DNA of 64,000 nt from Catellatospora coxensis. Lineage in GTDB: Bacteria; Actinomycetota; Actinomycetes; Mycobacteriales; Micromonosporaceae. Below the pieces are notes generated by a model. It saw nothing but the letters and a program-made list of their open reading frames with translations, had not been told where the DNA came from and did no database searches. The position numbers and the translations under genes were made by a program. Location of the stretch: NCBI RefSeq assembly GCF_016862635.1, contig NZ_BONI01000022.1, positions 1 through 64,000 on the forward strand, written 5' to 3'. How positions within the stretch are numbered: position 1 is the stretch's first letter; every line of letters begins with the position of its first letter. Shown one piece after another: positions 42,742 to 50,480 of this stretch.

Positions 42742-43539
42742 TCAGGCCAGCAGGCGGTTCAGCTCGCCGTAGCTCACTGCCCCGGCCAGCGTGTCGTAGG
42801 TGCCCTTCGCCAGCAGCTCCTCGGCCGCCCGGCGCATCACCGCGTACGCCGCCTCGGCCACCGAGGAGCCGAGGCTCACCCGGGCCACCCCCAGCGCGGC
42901 CAGCTCGGCGACGGTCGGGGAGCCCGGCCCGGCCAGGATGTTCAGCGGTGCGCCCACCCCGGCGGCCAGCTCGGCGATCACGGCCGGGTCGGCCGTGCCG
43001 GGCACGAAGACGCCGTCCGCGCCCGCGGCGACGTATGCCCGCGCCCGGGTGAGCGCGTCCGCGACGTCGCCGCCGCGCAGGAAGGTGTCGACCCGGGCGT
43101 TGATGAACAGCCCCGCCCCGGCGGCGTCGCGGGCGGCGGCGATCCGCCGGGCGGCCTCGTCGACCGGCAGCAGCGGTGCCGGGCCGACCCGGTCGCTGTC
43201 CTCCAGGTTGACCCCGGCCGCGCCGGCCGCGACCACGAGCCGGATCGTCTCGGCGACCCCGGCCGCGTCATCGGCGAACCCGCCCTCGATGTCGGCGGTC
43301 ACCGGCACGGCCACCGCCCCGACGACCCGGGTCACCAGCGCGACCGCGCGGTCGCGGTCCAGTACGCCGCCGTCGGCCGCGCCCAGGCTCCAGGCCACCC
43401 CGGCGCTGGTCGTGGCGACCGCGGCCGAGCCCGCCTGCTCGGCGAGCCGGGCCGTGGCCACGTCCCAGGCGTTGGCGAGCAGGAGCGGGGTGCCCGGCTG
43501 GTGCAGGGCGCGGAAGGCGGCGTACTTGTCGATCGTCAT
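42742..43539 (-). CDS. isocitrate lyase/PEP mutase family protein
   Basis: 265 residues of the PEP mutase/isocitrate lyase superfamily TIM barrel. Motifs are PLLLANAWDVATARLAEQAG, ATTSAGVAWSLG, the metal-binding VTADIEGGFADD, GVNLEDSD and INARVDTFL. The catalytic-Cys KKCGH loop of isocitrate lyase is absent, so a carboxyphosphonoenolpyruvate mutase or oxaloacetate-decarboxylase-like role is more likely. ATG 43539 starts the family N-terminus MTIDKYAAFRALH. Confidence 0.87.
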   Translation of the reverse strand: MTIDKYAAFRALHQPGTPLLLANAWDVATARLAEQAGSAAVATTSAGVAWSLGAADGGVLDRDRAVALVTRVVGAVAVPVTADIEGGFADDAAGVAETIRLVVAAGAAGVNLEDSDRVGPAPLLPVDEAARRIAAARDAAGAGLFINARVDTFLRGGDVADALTRARAYVAAGADGVFVPGTADPAVIAELAAGVGAPLNILAGPGSPTVAELAALGVARVSLGSSVAEAAYAVMRRAAEELLAKGTYDTLAGAVSYGELNRLLA

Positions 43540-43574
43540 GGGCCCAGTCCACCACGGGCCCCGGACGGCGGCTG

Positions 43575-43624
43575 GCGGGAAAACGACATCAGCGTGGCTC
43601 GCGATCATGATGTCGTCTTCTCGC
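43575..43624. repeat. hairpin between divergent genes
   Basis: 17-base arms (43575-43591, 43608-43624; GCGGGAAAACGACATCA) pair with two G-U-type mismatches around a 16-base loop. It lies between the starts of the PEP-mutase-like gene and the ada-alkA gene, so it is not a simple terminator. It may be an operator or a dispersed repeat. Confidence 0.5.
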
Positions 43625-43660
43625 GAGTCGCCCGGCCTCCGCCCTGGCTACGGTGGGGGC

Positions 43661-45025
43661 ATGCACGAGGACTTCGAACGCTGTGTCCGTGCGGTGCACT
43701 CCCGCGACGCCCGCTTCGACGGCTGGTTCTTCACCGCGGTGACCAGTACCCGCATCTACTGCCGTCCGAGCTGCCCGGTGCCGCCACCGCAGGTGCGGCA
43801 CATGACGTTCCTGCCCAGCGCGGCCGCCGCCCAGCAGGCCGGATTCCGGGCCTGCAAGCGCTGCCGCCCCGACGCCAGCCCCGGCTCGCCCCAGTGGAAC
43901 GCCCGCGCCGACCTCGTCGGCCGCGCCGTCCGGCTCATCGCCGACGGGGTCGTCGACCGGGAGGGCGTGCCCGGCCTGGCCGGCCGGCTCGGCTACAGCA
44001 CCCGGCAGGTGCAGCGGCACGTGCAGGCCGAACTCGGCGCGGGGCCGCTCGCGGTGGCCCGCGCGCAGCGCGCCCAGGCGGCCCGCACCCTGATCGAGAC
44101 GAGCACCCTGCCGATGGGCGACATCGCGTTCGCGGCCGGGTTCGGCAGCATCCGCAGCTTCAACGACACGGTCCGCGAGGTGTTCGGCCTGACCCCCGGC
44201 GAGCTGCGGGAACGGGTCAGCCGCGGGGCACGGGCCCAGGTCGTGCCGGGCACCGTCACGGTCCGCCTGCCCTACCGGGCCCCGCTCGCCGCCGCCGAGC
44301 TGTTCGCGCAGCTCGCCGCCGAGGTGCTGCCCGGGGTCGAGCAGTGGCGCGACGGCACGCTGCGGCGCACCCTGCGCCTGCCGCACGGCACCGGCATCGT
44401 CGCGCTGCGCCCCGCCGCCGGGCACGTCGAATGCCGCCTCGCCCTGGCCGACCTGCGCGACCTCGGCAGCGCCGTCAACCGGTGCCGGTGGCTGCTCGAC
44501 CTCGACGCCGACCCGGTCGCCGTGGACGCCGCGCTGTCCGCCGACCCGGTGCTCGCGCCGCTGGTCGTGGCCGTGCCGGGGCGGCGGGTGCCGCGCGCCG
44601 TGGACGGGGTCGAGTTGGCGGTGCGCGCGGTGGTGGGCCCGGCTGCGGCAGCCCGGCTGGCCATGGCGTACGGCGACCCGGTCACCGACCCCGACGGCGC
44701 GCTGACGCGGGTGTTCCCCGACGTGGCCGGCCTGGTCCAGGTCGATCCCGCGGAGCTGGGCGTGGCGGAGCGCGTCGGGCGGGCGTACACCGCGCTCGTC
44801 GGCGCGGTGGCCGGGGGAACGCTCGATCTCGGCATCGCCGCCGACTGGACCGCCGGCCGGCAGCGGCTGCGGGACCTGCCCGGACTCGACGAGTCCACCG
44901 TGGAGCACATCGCCATGCGCGCGCTCGGCGACCCCGACGCCTGGCCCGGCGACGGGCGGCACGGGGAACCGGCCGAACGCTGGCGGCCCTGGCGGGCGTA
45001 CGCCTTCGGACACCTCGCCGGGTGA
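43661..45025 (+). CDS. Ada-AlkA fusion: methyl-sensing activator and 3-methyladenine DNA glycosylase
   Basis: 454 residues. An Ada N-terminal zinc domain with four Cys (C34, C38, C65, C68) can accept methyl groups from DNA phosphotriesters. An AraC-type HTH (~85-185; DIAFAAGFGSIRSFNDTVRE) follows, then an AlkA N-terminal domain and an HhH-GPD glycosylase (LRDLPGLDESTVEHIAMRAL with catalytic Asp in GDPDAWPGD). It both excises alkylated bases and activates the adaptive response. The ATG at 43661 gives the normal Ada start. Confidence 0.92.
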   Translation: MHEDFERCVRAVHSRDARFDGWFFTAVTSTRIYCRPSCPVPPPQVRHMTFLPSAAAAQQAGFRACKRCRPDASPGSPQWNARADLVGRAVRLIADGVVDREGVPGLAGRLGYSTRQVQRHVQAELGAGPLAVARAQRAQAARTLIETSTLPMGDIAFAAGFGSIRSFNDTVREVFGLTPGELRERVSRGARAQVVPGTVTVRLPYRAPLAAAELFAQLAAEVLPGVEQWRDGTLRRTLRLPHGTGIVALRPAAGHVECRLALADLRDLGSAVNRCRWLLDLDADPVAVDAALSADPVLAPLVVAVPGRRVPRAVDGVELAVRAVVGPAAAARLAMAYGDPVTDPDGALTRVFPDVAGLVQVDPAELGVAERVGRAYTALVGAVAGGTLDLGIAADWTAGRQRLRDLPGLDESTVEHIAMRALGDPDAWPGDGRHGEPAERWRPWRAYAFGHLAG

Positions 45026-45072
45026 CGGTCCGGCGGCTTGCCGGGCGGTGCGGCTCGCGTTACCGTGCGCCG

Positions 45073-45426
45073 ATGCGAGAGACGTCGATCAGCCGCGGCA
45101 CCGCCGGGATGCTCAGCGCCGCACTGCTGGCCCTGGTGCTGGCCTACCTCTACGGCGCCGTCGCCTACCTCGTCACCGACGCGGCGTACTTCCCCGAGCA
45201 GTCCCCGCCTGGCTGGTCCTGGCCGGCGGTCTTGGTGACCATGTTCGGGTTCGTGCCCGCCGCGGTCATCCTGCTGTTCGCGTGGCGCGCGTGGCGCTCA
45301 CCGCAGGTGCAGGCCGACGTGTTCACCCGTCGGCTGCTCGCCGTCGCCGGGGTGGCGGCCGCCCTGATGCTGCTGGTGATGGCCACCCCGCCCGGCTGGG
45401 AGCTGTTCGACTGGTACGTCAGCTGA
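45073..45426 (+). CDS. small three-helix membrane protein
   Basis: 117 residues with three predicted helices (GMLSAALLALVLAYLYGAVA, WPAVLVTMFGFVPAAVILLF, LLAVAGVAAALMLLVMATPP). No family recognised. It follows ada-alkA after 47 nt and its end overlaps the convergent DUF4231 gene by 8 nt. Confidence 0.65.
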   Translation: MRETSISRGTAGMLSAALLALVLAYLYGAVAYLVTDAAYFPEQSPPGWSWPAVLVTMFGFVPAAVILLFAWRAWRSPQVQADVFTRRLLAVAGVAAALMLLVMATPPGWELFDWYVS

Positions 45427-45898
45427 CCGGCTGCTGCTCCGGCTCCGAGCGGCGCACCGTGCGCTGCTCGGCCCACTGCGACGTCTCCGCGGCGACCAGG
45501 CTCTCGACGTTCTCGACGAGCAGCGTCTCTGCGCGCTCGCCGTCGTAGGGGACCGCGCCCGCGCTCCACACCACGGCCTCACGCTGCATCGCGACCAGCG
45601 TCGCGCTGGCCCGGACCCAGCTCTCGCCCGGCCGGATCAACTGCCGCAGCCCCGCCAGCACGGCGACCGCCGCACCGAGCACCGCGGTCAGCGCGGTCGA
45701 CGCGCCGAGCGCGGCCGCGGCGGGGATGCTCGCGGCCACCACGACGGTCACCCCCTCCAGGGTGTAGTTCGTGATCCGCTGGCGGCTCACCTGCTTCGAG
45801 TACCACAGCAGGCGCTCCTGCACGCTCATCGGCAGCTGTGCGCCGCCGGGTGAGGTGAGCCGCTGCCACCAGATCTGCTGCGCCGTGCCGTCCGCCAT
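45419..45898 (-). CDS. DUF4231/SLATT-like membrane protein
   Basis: 159 residues. An N-terminal amphipathic stretch (SVQERLLWYSKQVSRQRITN) precedes a hydrophobic hairpin (VTVVVAASIPAAAALGASTA, LTAVLGAAVAVLAGLRQLI). The C-terminal part is helical and ends with AETSQWAEQRTV. This is the DUF4231 layout, related to SLATT proteins that often serve as membrane effectors in nucleotide-signalling defence systems. No nucleotide cyclase-like partner is visible nearby, so a defence role is only a possibility. Confidence 0.72.
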   Translation of the reverse strand: MADGTAQQIWWQRLTSPGGAQLPMSVQERLLWYSKQVSRQRITNYTLEGVTVVVAASIPAAAALGASTALTAVLGAAVAVLAGLRQLIRPGESWVRASATLVAMQREAVVWSAGAVPYDGERAETLLVENVESLVAAETSQWAEQRTVRRSEPEQQPVS

Positions 45899-45984
45899 CG
45901 CGTCCCTCCCGGAAGTCCCGATGATGGTGGCACGCAACGCATCCGGGGGCCAGCCGCGATGGAACTACCTGACACACCCGATGG

Positions 45985-47439
45985 TCACAGGGGCGGCCCG
46001 ACCGACTGCACCTCGGCGAACCAGTCCCCGGCCAGACGGTCCGGCACGACGGTGACGGTGACCTTGGTGCCGCGCGCGATGCCGAGGTCCGGCTCCCCGT
46101 ACGCCGGGTGATGCAGGCTCGCGTCGTCCTGTTCGTAGTCCCAGAAGTCCAGCGTGCCCACGGGCCTGCCGTCGACGTGAATGTGCAGCCGTCCCGGGGT
46201 CTGAGCCCGGGCGTGCACCGCGAGCGGCCCGAGCCACACCAGCTCGACACTCGCGGCATCGGGGTGGAGCAGCACGGTGTTGGACCGCTGCTCGTAGAAC
46301 GGCTCCAGGGCGCGCGGCTCGGGCGGCGCGGCGGGCAGCGGATAGCCGTCGAAGGGCACGGGTACGCCGATGCCGACCAGCAGCGTGCCCGAGGTCGGCA
46401 TGGGGGCACGCGCGCAGTCCTGCTGGACCATCTCGCCACGCCTGGTCTGGCGGTTCAGGCATACGCCGCTGACCCTGGTCGACACGACCGCCGGGCGGCC
46501 GGCCACGGTACGCAGGTCGAACCACTCCACCCGCAGATCCTCCCGCCGGGCGTCGTCGCACGAGGCGGAACGGTAGTGCTCGCCGTTCACGATCACCGAG
46601 ACGCTCACCGAGGAGGTCGGCAAGTCGTGGAAGCACTCGACGAAGATGTCCAGGTCCTGGCCGGACTCCGGAGTCCAGGTCACGGTCACGCTCTCGTCCC
46701 GGGTCAGCCCGCCCGCCGTCGCGGCGAGCACCCGGCGGCCGTCGAGGAAGCGCGGCCCCGGCTGCTGCGAGGTGGCGGGGTCGGGCAGGGAGTGGCGGCG
46801 CAGGTGCGGCGCGACGGCGTACCCGGCGATGGCCGCCAGGACCACGACGCACGCCGCGGCGACCGCCGCGATCCGGTTGCGACGGCGCTGCGCGATCCTG
46901 CTGTGCACGGCGGCCACGCGCTCGTTGCCGGCCGGGGCGTCCTCGGCCTCGGGGCGCGGCAGTTCCCGCAGGCTGGGGTCCAGGCGCAGCCGGGCCAGGC
47001 CCTTCGACGCGTGGCTCTTCACCGCGCCCGGGGAGATGTGCAGGAGCTGCGCGATGTCGGCCTCGCTGAGATCCTCGAAGTAGCGCAGCACCAGCACCGT
47101 GCGCTGCTGGCGGGACAGCCGCGACAGCGCCCGCCACACCTGGTCGCGCTCGTCCACGGCCGCCTGCGGGGCGGACCCGGCGCGCTCGGGCAGCAGGTCG
47201 GTGGGGCGCTCGCCGTTCCAGCGCCGCCGCCACCAGGAGTTGTACGTGTTCAGCAGCACCTGCCGCACGTACGGCTCCGGGTTGCCGTCCAGCCGCCGCC
47301 ACGCCGACCAGGACCGGGCCAGCGCGGTCTGCAGCAGGTCCTCGGCCAGCCCGTGGTCCCCGGTGAGCAGGTGCGCGACGCGCAGCAGCTGCCGCGACCG
47401 CGCCGTCACGAACTCGTCGAATTCCGCCGTCTCGGCCAT
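45985..47439 (-). CDS. SigE-family sigma factor fused to a transmembrane and extracytoplasmic domain (copy 4)
   Basis: 484 residues. Sigma region 2 is RSRQLLRVAHLLTGDHGLAE, region 4 RLSRQQRTVLVLRYFEDLSE and HISPGAVKSHASKGLARLRL. A basic linker (HSRIAQRRRNRIAAV) precedes one membrane helix (~187-207). The outside domain has four Cys (VECFHD, SASCDD, VCLNRQ, DCARAP) that may form disulphides, and ends LDFWDYEQ and VTVVPDRLAGDWFAEV. It is separated from copies 1-3 by ~5 kb. No anti-sigma gene lies beside it. Confidence 0.88.
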   Translation of the reverse strand: MAETAEFDEFVTARSRQLLRVAHLLTGDHGLAEDLLQTALARSWSAWRRLDGNPEPYVRQVLLNTYNSWWRRRWNGERPTDLLPERAGSAPQAAVDERDQVWRALSRLSRQQRTVLVLRYFEDLSEADIAQLLHISPGAVKSHASKGLARLRLDPSLRELPRPEAEDAPAGNERVAAVHSRIAQRRRNRIAAVAAACVVVLAAIAGYAVAPHLRRHSLPDPATSQQPGPRFLDGRRVLAATAGGLTRDESVTVTWTPESGQDLDIFVECFHDLPTSSVSVSVIVNGEHYRSASCDDARREDLRVEWFDLRTVAGRPAVVSTRVSGVCLNRQTRRGEMVQQDCARAPMPTSGTLLVGIGVPVPFDGYPLPAAPPEPRALEPFYEQRSNTVLLHPDAASVELVWLGPLAVHARAQTPGRLHIHVDGRPVGTLDFWDYEQDDASLHHPAYGEPDLGIARGTKVTVTVVPDRLAGDWFAEVQSVGPPL

Positions 47440-47513
47440 CCCCGCTCCCGTCGCCGTCGTCAGGAACCTCTACCGGCTGGACCGGGGGACCGGTTGCCCC
47501 GACTCGGAACTGG

Positions 47514-47550
47514 TTGCAACGTCGCGAACGAGAGCGCCATAATTCTGTAC
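47514..47550 (+). promoter_or_regulatory. toxin-antitoxin promoter, leaderless
   Basis: TTGCAA (47514-47519) and ATAATT (47539-47544) with a 19-base spacer precede the ATG at 47551 by 6 nt, so the antitoxin mRNA is probably leaderless. The stretch is AT-richer than the surroundings. Confidence 0.45.
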
Positions 47551-47838
47551 ATGACGACCACGTTGCCGCTCGCTGATGTACGAGACCGGCTGTCGCCGCT
47601 GGTCAACTCCGTCGAGACGACCCACGAGCGGGTCGTGATCACGAAGAACGGGCGACCTGCCGCCGTGCTCATCTCCTATGATGATCTTGAATCCTTGCAG
47701 GAGACGCTGGAGATCCTCTCCGAACCCGGCATCGTCGAGGAGATCAGAGACGCACTCGCGGATTCGGAACGGTTCAGCATCGACGACATCCGCCGTGATC
47801 TCGAAGCACGCAGTTCACGGTCGGGGACCGGGGAGTGA
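47551..47838 (+). CDS. type II antitoxin, Phd/YefM family
   Basis: 95 residues. The N-terminal DNA-binding/dimer part (TLPLADVRDRLSPLVNSVET, ERVVITKNGRPAAVLISYDD) is the Phd/YefM fold, and the C-terminal helix (EEIRDALADSERFSIDDIRR) should wrap the toxin. It overlaps the RelE gene start (GTGA), giving coupled expression. It neutralises RelE and represses its own promoter. Confidence 0.92.
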   Translation: MTTTLPLADVRDRLSPLVNSVETTHERVVITKNGRPAAVLISYDDLESLQETLEILSEPGIVEEIRDALADSERFSIDDIRRDLEARSSRSGTGE

Positions 47839-48101
47839 CGTATCAGGTCGAGTTCACCGCCGCGGCGCGGCGAGACATCGCCAAGCTGCCTGAGCGGATC
47901 GCCTGGGCCGTGCTCGAGTTCTGCGCCGGCCCACTCGCGGAGAATCCGCACCATGTCGGCAAGCCGCTGATCGCAGAGCTGACCGGACTCCACTCCGCGA
48001 GGCGGGGTGAGTATCGGGTCATCTACGCCATCCACGACGAGCGCGTGGTGGTGGAGGTGGCCAACGTGCAGCGTCGATCGACCGTCTACCGCACCCGGTA
48101 A
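47835..48101 (+). CDS. type II toxin, RelE/ParE family
   Basis: 88 residues with the RelE fold: YQVEFTAAARRDIAKLPERI, then KPLIAELTGLHSARRGEYRV, IYAIHDERVVVEVANVQRRS. The Arg of RRGEYRVIY and the C-terminal Tyr/Arg (STVYRTR) match catalytic positions of ribosome-dependent mRNA endonucleases. GTG start inside the antitoxin stop. A perfect terminator begins 2 nt after the stop. Confidence 0.92.
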   Translation: MTYQVEFTAAARRDIAKLPERIAWAVLEFCAGPLAENPHHVGKPLIAELTGLHSARRGEYRVIYAIHDERVVVEVANVQRRSTVYRTR

Positions 48102-48102
48102 A

Positions 48103-48144
48103 CCGACGTGCCCACTTCCCCTGTCCGGGAAGTGGGCACGTCGG
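48103..48144. terminator. bidirectional terminator between relE and msrB
   Basis: CCGACGTGCCCACTTCCC and GGGAAGTGGGCACGTCGG form a perfect 18-bp stem with a 6-base loop, directly after the relE stop and 11 nt from the msrB stop. Confidence 0.75.
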
Positions 48145-48154
48145 TCTCGACGGA

Positions 48155-48559
48155 CTAGCTCGGCTTCGCCTCCAGGTCGAGGCAGATGCTGTTGATGCAG
48201 TAGCGGGCGTCCTTGGCGGTGAAGCCCTCACCGTCGAACCGGTGGCCCAGGTGCGAGTCGCAGTTGGCGCAGCGCACCTCCACGCGCACCATGCCCAGCG
48301 ACCGGTCCTCGATGTAGCGGATGGTCCCCGGGATGGCCTCGTCGAACGACGGCCATCCGCAGTGGCTGTCGAACTTGGTCACGCTGTCGAACAGCGCCGC
48401 TTTGCAGGCCCGGCAGCGGTAGGTGCCCGGGGTCTTGGTCTCCACGTACTCGCCGCTCCACGGGGCCTCGGTGCCCGCCTGGCGAAGCACCCGGAACTCC
48501 TCGGGGTTGAGGCGCACGCGCCACTCGTCCTCGCTCAGCCGGCTCACGTTCTGCTCCAT
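48155..48559 (-). CDS. msrB: peptide-methionine (R)-S-oxide reductase
   Basis: Repairs methionine-R-sulphoxide in oxidised proteins. 134 residues. Zinc Cys pairs are C49/C52 (YRCRAC) and C97/C100 (RCANC). The catalytic Cys is C121 in RYCINS, and substrate-pocket residues appear in SHCGWPSF and GHRFDGEG. Length is normal and the start is an ATG. It is divergent from the LigD-type polymerase gene across a 29-nt gap. Confidence 0.95.
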   Translation of the reverse strand: MEQNVSRLSEDEWRVRLNPEEFRVLRQAGTEAPWSGEYVETKTPGTYRCRACKAALFDSVTKFDSHCGWPSFDEAIPGTIRYIEDRSLGMVRVEVRCANCDSHLGHRFDGEGFTAKDARYCINSICLDLEAKPS

Positions 48560-48588
48560 GCCTCGACCGTACGCGGTAGCGTCGGGCC

Positions 48589-49623
48589 ATGCCCAAGGCC
48601 CCAGCGCTCGAGTACGAGGTCGGTAACCGTTCCGTAAGACTCAGCAGCCCGGACAAGATCTATTTCCCGGACCGCGGTTTCACGAAGCGGGACGTCTTCG
48701 AGTACTACCTCGCCGTGTCCGAGCCCATGCTGCGGTACATGCGCGACCGGCCCACCATGCTGCAGCGCTTCCCCGACGGGCTCGACGGGGAGATGTTCTT
48801 CCAGAAGCGCGTGCCGACCCGCGGCGTGCCCGACTGGATCACCACCGCGGAGATCAAGTTCCCGAGCGGGCGCAAGGCCGACGAGCTGTGCCCGAAGGAG
48901 CCCGCCGCCCTGCTCTGGGCCGCGCAGATGGGCACCATCGTGTACCACCCCTGGCCGGTGCGCGCCCCCGCCACCGAGAATCCCGACGAGCTGCGCATCG
49001 ACCTCGACCCGCAGCCCGGCACCGACTTCGCCGACGCGGTGAAGGTCGCCGGGCTGGCCCGTACGGTGCTCGACGACGCGGGCCTGGTCGGCCACCCGAA
49101 GACCTCCGGCGGCCGGGGCATCCACATCTACGTGCGGATCAAGCCGGACTGGTCGTTCGTCGAGGCGCGCCGGGCGGCGATCGCGTTCGCCCGCGAGCTG
49201 GAGCGGCGCGACCCGAAGCTGATCACCACGGCGTGGTGGAAGGAGGAGCGCGGCGAGCAGGTGTTCATCGACTACAACCAGATGGCCCGCGACCGCACCA
49301 TCGCCGCGCCGTACTCGCTGCGCGCCAACCCCCGGGCGACCGTGAGCACGCCGGTGACCTGGGACGAGCTGGGCGAGATCGAGCCGAACGACTTCGACCT
49401 GCGCACCGTGCCGGCCCGGCTAGCCGAGGTCGGCGACCTGTACGCGGGCATGGACGAGGTGCGGCACGACCTCGGCACGCTGCTGGAGTGGTGGGACCGC
49501 GACGAGCGCGACCGCAAGCTCGGCGAGATGCCGTACCCGCCGGACTACCCGAAGATGCCGGGCGAGCCGATGCGGGTGCAGCCCAGCCGGGCGAAGGACC
49601 CCGGCGACCAGGCCGCCGGCTGA
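48589..49623 (+). CDS. LigD-type polymerase/primase domain protein
   Basis: A stand-alone non-homologous end-joining polymerase (AEP/PolDom) of 344 residues. Motifs include SSPDKIYFPDRGFTKRDVFE, MLQRFPDG, FFQKRVP, the metal-binding Asp pair in LRIDLDPQPG, and TSGGRGIHIYV. It fills gaps and adds ribonucleotides at double-strand breaks. A LigC-like ligase lies 3.3 kb downstream on the other strand. Neither Ku nor a nuclease domain is in the window. Confidence 0.9.
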   Translation: MPKAPALEYEVGNRSVRLSSPDKIYFPDRGFTKRDVFEYYLAVSEPMLRYMRDRPTMLQRFPDGLDGEMFFQKRVPTRGVPDWITTAEIKFPSGRKADELCPKEPAALLWAAQMGTIVYHPWPVRAPATENPDELRIDLDPQPGTDFADAVKVAGLARTVLDDAGLVGHPKTSGGRGIHIYVRIKPDWSFVEARRAAIAFARELERRDPKLITTAWWKEERGEQVFIDYNQMARDRTIAAPYSLRANPRATVSTPVTWDELGEIEPNDFDLRTVPARLAEVGDLYAGMDEVRHDLGTLLEWWDRDERDRKLGEMPYPPDYPKMPGEPMRVQPSRAKDPGDQAAG

Positions 49624-49648
49624 CCGCGAGCGCGACGCGCCGCGATGC

Positions 49649-49732
49649 CCATGATCACTCGACTTGCCAGGCACGTGGGCGAAAACGCGTTCAAGATTCG
49701 CACGCGTGCCAGGCAAGTCCGACGATCATGGG
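49649..49732 (+). repeat. dispersed palindromic repeat family B, copy 3
   Basis: CCATGATC and GATCATGG ends, CTTGCCAGGCACGTG and CGTGCCAGGCAAG inner arms, and the shared core GGGCGAA, TTCAAGAT, CGCAC. Compare 5802-5885 and 16295-16377. It lies between the converging ends of the polymerase and LuxR genes. Confidence 0.7.
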
Positions 49733-49747
49733 CACCGCGGCGCGGGC

Positions 49748-50413
49748 TCAGGCGGGCAGGCCCAGCTCGGCTGCGCGCTTGCCGGCCTGGAACCGGGAGT
49801 CGGCCTCCAGTTTGATCATCAGGTCGGCCACGCGTCGGCGGTAGGTGCGCAGCGAGATGCCGAGCCGCCGGGCCGCCGTCTCGTCGGTCAGCCCTGAGCC
49901 GAGGGCTTCGAGGACCATCCGGCTGTCGGCGTCGATCCGGCCGACGTCGCCGCGCAGGTAGTCGTCGAGCTCGACGGCGCTGTCCCAGACGGCCCGGAAG
50001 AGCGAGTGGACGCCGTCGACGAGGGTCGGCGCGGTCGTCACGGTGAACTCGCGGCCGCCCGGGGTTTCCCGGCCGGCCAGGATCATCACCCGCTGGTCGA
50101 TGACGATGGTCTCGTGCGGCAGCGGCGAGCGGCTGATCCGGACGAGGGTGCCGTGGCGCTGGACCTCGCGCAGGTGCGCCCGGGCCTGCTCGTCGGCGAG
50201 CGCGAGCGGGCTGAGCAGTTTGCGGCAGGTGAAGTCGGCCGCGGCCGCGGTGCGCACACGGTTGCGGATGGCGGCCATGGCCTCCGGCTGCGACCAGGTC
50301 CGCAGGTCCCGGGCGGCGCACACGAACTCGGTCCGGGCGGATTCGAACAGGTGACCGGCCCGCGCGATCAGCTCCGCGTCCCCCTGGACCGAGACCACCT
50401 GTTCGCTGCGCAT
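49748..50413 (-). CDS. LuxR-type helix-turn-helix regulator
   Basis: 221 residues. The N-terminal ~150 residues form an alpha/beta sensor region (AELIARAGHLFESARTEFVC, HETIVIDQRVMILAGRETPG, GVHSLFRAVWDSA) like the TrmB/phospholipase-D-like sensors seen in actinobacterial regulators. The C-terminus is a LuxR HTH (LTDETAARRLGISLRTYRRR). The ATG at 50413 is preferred to the longer frame. Divergent from an aldo/keto reductase gene, with a palindrome between them. Confidence 0.82.
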   Translation of the reverse strand: MRSEQVVSVQGDAELIARAGHLFESARTEFVCAARDLRTWSQPEAMAAIRNRVRTAAAADFTCRKLLSPLALADEQARAHLREVQRHGTLVRISRSPLPHETIVIDQRVMILAGRETPGGREFTVTTAPTLVDGVHSLFRAVWDSAVELDDYLRGDVGRIDADSRMVLEALGSGLTDETAARRLGISLRTYRRRVADLMIKLEADSRFQAGKRAAELGLPA

Positions 50414-50414
50414 C

Positions 50415-50429
50415 CTGCCAGTGTGGCAG
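50415..50429. promoter_or_regulatory. palindrome between luxR-type and reductase genes
   Basis: CTGCCA-GTG-TGGCAG is a perfect 6+6 inverted repeat directly upstream of the luxR-type start codon and ~50 nt from the reductase start. It is a candidate operator for both genes. Confidence 0.4.
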
Positions 50430-50480
50430 CAAGTGGCCAGGAGCCTGCCGAGGGCCGGGGCGTCGGCCACCATGGCCATC

